Assembly (NCBI GenBank): GCA_003614735.1
Contig: KZ992665.1
Location: 1-22,678 of the forward strand
Reading direction: 5' to 3'
Source of the DNA: Thamnocephalis sphaerospora
Lineage: Eukaryota; Zoopagomycota; Zoopagomycetes; Zoopagales; Sigmoideomycetaceae
DNA: 22,678 nucleotides
The notes beneath the pieces are model-generated. The model did not search any database. It worked only from the letters and a program-made list of their open reading frames with translations, and was not told the DNA's origin. Positions 17,836-22,678 of the stretch are shown here, piece after piece (position 1 is the first letter of the stretch; each line of letters starts with the position of its first letter). Made by a program: the position numbers and the translations under genes.

Positions 17836-20361
17836 ATGGAAACGTACTGCGGCCACATGCGTACGCTGCACGATGCCCTACTGGTCATCGAAGCATGCGC
17901 TCGGAACGTGCTTCCCCGCGTTCGACATCGACTCAGCGACCGAGAACGAACGCTGGTGCGCTCGGGCACGGTGTTTGTCTGGGACGAGGGCGAAACAGGC
18001 ATGCGACGCTGGACCGATGGACGCAGCTGGTCTCCATCACGGGTGGTAGGCGGCTTTCTTACCTATCGTGAACTGGCCGGGCGGCGTCAGCGGCTAGCGG
18101 GCGAGCTGGACAGTGCCGCGGATGCTCTGGCCGGTGGCGGTGGGCGTAATAACGCTGGCCGACGCGAGTTCAACTACCAGGCGGATGGACTGATCAAGCG
18201 GGCACTTTCATTGCGTACCACCTTTGGCCGGCGCTGGCATCTGATTTCCTACTATCGTGAAAGCGATGTGGCCCAGTATCAACTGGCATTGCCATCGGCA
18301 GATCCACGGCTCGTTCAGATCACCATTCCAGCTGGCGTCTATCCCGACAATATTGTCGAGCAACATGTGGCCAGCGTACCTCGGCTTACGCCTGGCCCTG
18401 GTCCTACTTTTCGGCCTCCGAATGTGGAGCATGCCAGTGCTATGGCAGGATCGCACGAAACGCCAACGCCTACGCGTGCCCTTCCTATGGCGGTACCAGC
18501 TCGATCACCTGGTGCGCTGTTGAACAAGCGTACGTTGCCCGACGCGTCACCACCTTATCGCGCTCATCCGGGCGCGCAAGACTGGTCGTTTTCGTCTCAG
18601 CATGCTGAAGATCATGTCGGCGTCAAGCGACTTTGGCTGGGTGAAACCAAGGAAGATCGTATTGTGGTGCGTTTGCCAGGTACACGCCAGCCTCGTGTCC
18701 TTACCCTGCCGCGACCTTTGCCTACGACGACCATGGCCGAGTCAGCCACGACGCCAATGGCCGCTTCGCCTCGTCGTTCTGCTCGTCAGCAGAGTCCGCC
18801 GTCCTCGGGGTTGTGGTCCGGGGATCGCTCATTCGCCGGCCTGCATGCGGCGGGTCAGCCGCACGCGACCTCGCATGCATGGCCGTACAGCGTGCCGCTG
18901 CGCCAGGCTGTATCCCATCCGCAGGCCTATCCGTCGTCGGCCGTTTCCCCGCTCATGGCCGATAGAGCTAGCGCTCAAGGGTCGCGCGCTTCAGTGCCAC
19001 CGTTTCTTGATGCTGGTGTCACGAGTGCATCGCGTGAGCGGTACGGATCAGTGCCACGTATAGATGCGCATCCTGCCGCTTATGGTCCGCCTGCACTCCG
19101 CCTGGCTAGTATCCACGAAATGTCGTCTGCGGCAGCAGCAGCAAGTCACGGACGCCCTCACCACACGCATGTTGACGATGCGCGTCCGCCCATGCCAATA
19201 CCAATCACCGCTGGGAGTCACCTGATACCGCCAGGCCGTTCTCGCCCGTTGGCCCTGCCAGGACGCCATGATGATCAGTTGGCCCCATTGCCGGAACGAC
19301 CTGGACATCGACATACTTTGTCCATGGTGGAACATACTGAATTGCTCAGCCACAGTTCAGGTCGTGCCTATCCGACCATGTCTGGCCATCGGCTCCCCAC
19401 ACGTTCTCATGCTATGCATCGTACGCCTTTGTCGCCACGACTTGATCGACATGCTGCCGACGAGTACGCACTAGGTTCCCACGTACGACCGACGACGACA
19501 ACGACGACGGCAGCAGCAGCAGCAGCAGCCGCGGGAACGACAGCAACCCACAAGGTGACATCGTCTTTGGTGGTCAACACTTCTCTTCGTCGACCAGAAT
19601 TGCCGCCCATCGAGACGGTTGCGGAAGCGTCACGGCTGCCGCGACTGCAGACGAGCACGTTGTCTTTGCCCACGCATAGTTGGCGCGCCGACTTGGGTCA
19701 CCATGAAGGCGATCGTGTTTCGCCGTCACAGCCAACGCATCGCTCGCAACTCTTATACGCTAGTGCGCCTACACCCCTCTACGCCGGCCAAAGTCCCACC
19801 AGCCCATCGCTACCGCTGCTGCATGCTCAGGGCGATCGCGAAGCATCAAGCGGACCGCATCCCCATCAGGAAACGCGGCGGACATTACCATCCGCGACAA
19901 CCGGTGGCGTGTCTCGCCGTCGAGCAACCATGAGCCACATGCTAGAGGAAGCTCCTGCATTTCGATCTGGTTCACGATGGGAAGCAAATGCACCCCGGAG
20001 GCTCTCCAGCTTTGCCGTCATAGAGCATGGTTCCGAAACTTATGCACGGTATGCTGGCGAACCGCCTTCACTGCCGTTTTCCTGGCCGAGTGGCTATACA
20101 AGATCGCATCATCATCACCATCACCATCATCATCATCACCTTCAGCCAGCGCGACCCGTGTCCTTTTCCCTTCCCACTACTACCATGATGATGATGTCGC
20201 CGGACACGGACGCTAACCATCGTACCACCGCTACCACCACCATCAAGCCAATACGCGCATCACCAGGACCGGCCGCTCTACAGGATGCGCCCGTCGCAGG
20301 CCTATGGTCCATGGAAGATCGTCGCCAGGTGGAGCAGCTGCATGATGCGCTGCGACTATAG
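17836..20361 (+). CDS. WOPR-family (Pac2/Gti1/Wor1) transcription factor, gene 2
   Basis: A second intronless WOPR gene, 841 residues, same strand, 3.7 kb behind gene 1; the pair is a tandem duplication. Box A is about residues 4-80: METYCGHMRT matches the usual Pac2 opening, then DALLVIEAC, GTVFVWDE, RRWTDGRSWSPSR at 57-69 and FLTYREL. A short linker leads to box B at about 112-178 (YQADGLIKRALSL, HLISYY at 135-140, then LPSADPRL and PAGVYPD). RRWT60 fits the R-R-x-S/T pattern of protein kinase A, a site known to matter in Wor1-type proteins. The 660-residue tail is low-complexity, with WPYSVPLR (shared in form with gene 1), LPPIET, Thr and Ala runs near 550-570 (DNA 19487-19535) and eleven His at 758-768. 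The start ATG follows a pyrimidine-rich region, and no earlier in-frame start adds domain sequence. Confidence 0.96.
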   Translation: METYCGHMRTLHDALLVIEACARNVLPRVRHRLSDRERTLVRSGTVFVWDEGETGMRRWTDGRSWSPSRVVGGFLTYRELAGRRQRLAGELDSAADALAGGGGRNNAGRREFNYQADGLIKRALSLRTTFGRRWHLISYYRESDVAQYQLALPSADPRLVQITIPAGVYPDNIVEQHVASVPRLTPGPGPTFRPPNVEHASAMAGSHETPTPTRALPMAVPARSPGALLNKRTLPDASPPYRAHPGAQDWSFSSQHAEDHVGVKRLWLGETKEDRIVVRLPGTRQPRVLTLPRPLPTTTMAESATTPMAASPRRSARQQSPPSSGLWSGDRSFAGLHAAGQPHATSHAWPYSVPLRQAVSHPQAYPSSAVSPLMADRASAQGSRASVPPFLDAGVTSASRERYGSVPRIDAHPAAYGPPALRLASIHEMSSAAAAASHGRPHHTHVDDARPPMPIPITAGSHLIPPGRSRPLALPGRHDDQLAPLPERPGHRHTLSMVEHTELLSHSSGRAYPTMSGHRLPTRSHAMHRTPLSPRLDRHAADEYALGSHVRPTTTTTTAAAAAAAAGTTATHKVTSSLVVNTSLRRPELPPIETVAEASRLPRLQTSTLSLPTHSWRADLGHHEGDRVSPSQPTHRSQLLYASAPTPLYAGQSPTSPSLPLLHAQGDREASSGPHPHQETRRTLPSATTGGVSRRRATMSHMLEEAPAFRSGSRWEANAPRRLSSFAVIEHGSETYARYAGEPPSLPFSWPSGYTRSHHHHHHHHHHHLQPARPVSFSLPTTTMMMMSPDTDANHRTTATTTIKPIRASPGPAALQDAPVAGLWSMEDRRQVEQLHDALRL
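20107..20139 (+). repeat. (CAT/CAC)11 tract coding poly-His in WOPR gene 2
   Basis: Eleven CAT or CAC codons encode His758-768. Mixed codons suggest the His run is kept for itself, not only by recent slippage. Gene 1 has a shorter His run at 12971-13003. Confidence 0.95.
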
Positions 20362-21430
20362 ACTGGCCTGCGTGCCAACAGTACGCAGTGCTTTCCCTGC
20401 ATCTCAAATTATCAGCATTTCACCTGCGCGTTTCGGTGCCGTCTTGTGCGTCGACGGCCTGTACCATTTCGTACATTTTGTTTTTATCGTCGTTTCGTTT
20501 ATTTGTTGTTCCCAAGGCCACGTCCTTTGTACGTGTGTCACTGAACCCTCCACCTTGGCCATCTGCGAGCATTCGCGATCCATGGTACACGTCCTCTTTG
20601 GCAGTGTAGCGTTATGCTAACATGCAGATCCTCAACTGATGGCGCGTGGAATTCACGCGTTAATGAAAATAGTCATTGCACTGTATCTATTGTCTCTACC
20701 TTCGATAGCACACCAACTTGCGCGCTGACTGCCATCTTGCGTATGCTTGCTGGTCGGTGCCGTTGCAGCCGTGGCGAGGTGGTACAAGCAACAATCAGCT
20801 GAAAGGGGACCACTCAACGTGCGACTAGAGTATTGAAAATGCCCAGCACGCGTCGCAACTATCGACGCAGCACGTGCTATGGCCAGCCACGGCCAGCCCC
20901 AATCTCTTGTATGGTGTAGCGCTGTGTACGTGAGCGTGAAAATAAACGCACTTGCATGCACATGTCCACAGTTGCTCGCTTCCAAGCGGTGCCCAGCACA
21001 CAGCAGCTGGCATCCGCATGACCCGTTGGCACGTGCAATTTAATGCGCAGAGGCAGCCAGCTACGGTGACGCCGATGGCCTTGTAAGACCACCGCGGCAG
21101 CGCACCTATCTGCAGCGCGTCTGCCATGGCGGCGAGTACCGCTATGCTGGTCAGCGCCAATCCCCGGAGACACCTACCACGATGCGGTATTTCGCGTAGA
21201 ATCCTCTATCGGACTCGGACTGACACCATCTTGCTGCTCATTTGTCAGGATGCCATGACATTCGCTACACCTTGCTAGGCCAAAAGGGCGCTTTTTTTGT
21301 ATGCCCCACGCCTTTTTGCCCGCCAGTCCCCATCTACCGGCTGCCTACTGGCTTCTCTGCTAGCCGCACCCACGAGCCATTGGTGCAGAAAATAGGCCAT
21401 GGAATGCCAGAAGCACACAGGGGCAGGGGT
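20362..21430. other. Region behind WOPR gene 2
   Basis: T-rich DNA at 20466-20515 and an AATAAA at 20941-20946 are possible 3'-end signals of WOPR gene 2. GGCCAGCC is repeated at 20881-20888 and 20891-20898. Between 20838 and 21199 several short frames and splice-like sites occur (a GTGAGC donor at 20930), but three frames look equally open, so no model is supported. Confidence 0.45.
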
Positions 21431-21523
21431 GATTCGCCGGAATCCGGCTGAACAGGATAGAGTTGGCCTGCAGACATTCCTGCAGCCCCACGCGGAGGTG
21501 CTCTCCGCACGGTGACGCTCACC
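21431..21523. other. Cluster of four small hairpins
   Basis: Four perfect inverted repeats follow one another in 93 bases: GATTC/GAATC at 21431-21444 (or, exclusive with it, GCCGG/CCGGC at 21436-21448), CTGCAG/CTGCAG at 21468-21485, GCGGAG/CTCCGC at 21492-21508, and GGTGA/TCACC at 21511-21523. Stems are 5-6 bp, loops 3-6 bases. The arrangement could be a structured RNA on either strand. No match to tRNA, U1-U6, RNase P or SRP RNA was recognised. Confidence 0.35.
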
Positions 21524-22515
21524 TGCTTGCTTATGGTCACTTCGCGTTACTCAACCCTCATTAAGGGCACGGTGTCCTTGGCCTTATTCCTTCGCCAGAG
21601 TGCGGCCCCGCCTCGGGCCACACCCACATTCGGTTGCATGGTCGCCAAAATATATTCTTTGTTCGCCATCGGCGGCTATGGTTCCCGGAGCACGCACGCG
21701 CACGCGCCTCCCTACGTCGGCGCCCACCTATGCCCGTCGCTGCCAGCGTTGCACGCTTTCCCGGCCCATTTCAAAATTAGGCCGCAACGCATTGCGTGCG
21801 ACGTTCTTGTTGGTCGCCAACACATTTGCGCCAGGCTTAAAGCCCGCCACCTCTCAGCGTCCATCGCGCCATACGGCTCCTATCGGTTACTTGCTTTATC
21901 TGACGCTCTATCATTTGCTGTTTCGCCTGCATCGTCCTGCACGTCTGGCGAATCTGGACGCTACCTTTGCCTTGTCGCATAACAAACTACTTGGAAGCCA
22001 ACAGCCATCTGCCAGCTGTCAGCGCTTGCGCCTGCTTGCTGCCGCGCGCCCTCACATGCCGGTTAACGCTAACGTACGTCGTTGCCGCACCTCTTGGCCG
22101 CTATCGCCGTCACCATAATGCCCGCTGATATCTATCGGTCTTTCCCATCGCTGCTTTAAACACCATCCAACCCCACCCGCACGTTCACCGACATATCTAT
22201 GCACTATTGATAGCGCTTAATCCTGTCGATATATAGACGCACACAAAGAACGCGTCACCACCCTTGAGCTAAGCGTGCATTTTTGTTCTCGCTTCCAGTC
22301 GCCACTGCTTCCCTGTATCTGGTTTTGCTACGTACGCCAAGCGATTGTTATCACGATCTAGGACGCTAGCTACACACCGCCAACCGTCGTTTATCATAAT
22401 CACGGCTATCATCTACGGCTGATTCGTCCAAGGCGTAAGTGCTAGCAGCTGTGTGCGTATGTATGTGCGTGTGTGTGTGTCGCTGTCTGCTTTACCCCTT
22501 TGGAGGCTGCACTTC
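21524..22515 (+). promoter_or_regulatory. Possible promoter and leader of a gene beyond the window
   Basis: Composition becomes pyrimidine-rich again (40 of 60 bases at 22141-22200), as before every + strand gene here. ATATATAG at 22229-22236 is a candidate TATA box, and GTAAGT at 22435-22440 is a candidate leader-intron donor about 200 bases later, an order like that of H1. A GT-rich repeat lies at 22451-22480. A CCAAT at 22656 is downstream and does not fit this promoter. Confidence 0.25.
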
Positions 22516-22678
22516 ATGGTACGCCACCCCCAGCTATGGCTACACGTGCTTTGCATGCTCAAAGGGCATCCCACCGCCCTAGACATTTGCTGCTGTACCG
22601 CCTTGTACAATGCAAAATATTCTCGGCTGCACAGCCTCCTTGATGATGCCGTTTTCCAATCAGCGGCCATTTTCCTCG
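22516..22678 (+). CDS. Possible start of a gene running off the right edge
   Basis: From ATG 22516 a frame stays open to the window end (54 codons). Upstream it is open back to 22423, with another ATG at 22459. The visible peptide is Leu-rich and looks helical (for example LLDDAVFQSAAIFL) but matches no domain I know. Its place right behind a pyrimidine-rich stretch with TATA-like and donor-like sequences is the main support. An 85-codon frame on the opposite strand (22413-22670) overlaps it, so chance openness is possible. Confidence 0.2.
   Translation, partial: MVRHPQLWLHVLCMLKGHPTALDICCCTALYNAKYSRLHSLLDDAVFQSAAIFL

Noticed and set aside
20838..21199. Possible small spliced gene (ATG 20838 or 20879, donor GTGAGC 20930, stop 21199)
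   Set aside because: Three different frames in the second half look equally protein-like, so no model can be preferred.
21678..22118. 146-codon + frame from ATG 21678
   Set aside because: No recognisable domain and few acidic residues; lies in pyrimidine-rich DNA where long open frames are common. Not excluded, only unsupported.
22413..22670. 85-codon minus-strand frame at the right edge
   Set aside because: Overlaps a + strand frame of the same length class and reads through the GT repeat as Thr/His; no domain.
1..22678. tRNA and snRNA genes
   Set aside because: I searched by eye for B-box-like GWTCRANNC on both strands and for U1-U6 start motifs. The few B-box matches (798, 8500, 11817) lack a flanking T-stem. 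A tRNAscan-SE or Infernal run would be decisive.

Overview
This window reads as nuclear DNA of a fungus. The two largest genes encode WOPR-family (Gti1/Pac2/Wor1) transcription factors, a family known only from fungi. A third gene encodes an Itc1-type chromatin-remodelling subunit split by 13 short introns (56 to 106 bases, donors such as GTGAGT, GTAAGC and GTACGT, several CTAAC-like branch sites). A fourth is a typical fungal linker histone H1. The genus cannot be told from the sequence. The GC-rich, repeat-spotted intergenic DNA would suit an early-diverging lineage, but that is a guess. Layout: all recognised genes lie on the + strand. (1) 1-621 is the 3' end of a zinc-finger gene cut by the window edge. 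(2) 2235-5754 is an ITC1-like gene whose 14 exons I joined by hand into an 832-residue frame with WAC, DDT and WHIM regions. (3) 6340-6954 is histone H1, with a CCAAT box, a TATA box and an intron in its 5' leader. (4) 6955-12106 is 5.2 kb without a recognisable gene. Its left part is purine-rich on the + strand and carries many triplet repeats; its right part is strongly pyrimidine-rich. (5) 12107-14107 is WOPR gene 1, 666 residues, no intron. (6) 14108-17835 is 3.7 kb without a recognisable gene and ends in another pyrimidine-rich stretch. (7) 17836-20361 is WOPR gene 2, 841 residues, no intron. (8) 20362-22678 has no certain gene. It holds a tight cluster of small hairpins, another pyrimidine-rich stretch and an open frame that runs off the right edge. 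How the genes may fit together: Itc1 (partner of an ISWI ATPase) and H1 both act on nucleosome spacing and compaction. WOPR proteins are master regulators of cell-type or morphological switches in several fungi. A tandem WOPR pair, each with kilobases of upstream DNA, resembles the architecture described for the Candida WOR1 switch gene, with its very large upstream region and long 5' leader. That parallel is inference. The most interesting points are the paired WOPR genes with long upstream DNA and diverging domain residues, the compositional switch near 9.55 kb, the hairpin cluster at 21.43-21.52 kb, the 14-bp hairpin behind H1, and the shared TACATATAAAT element behind compact genes.
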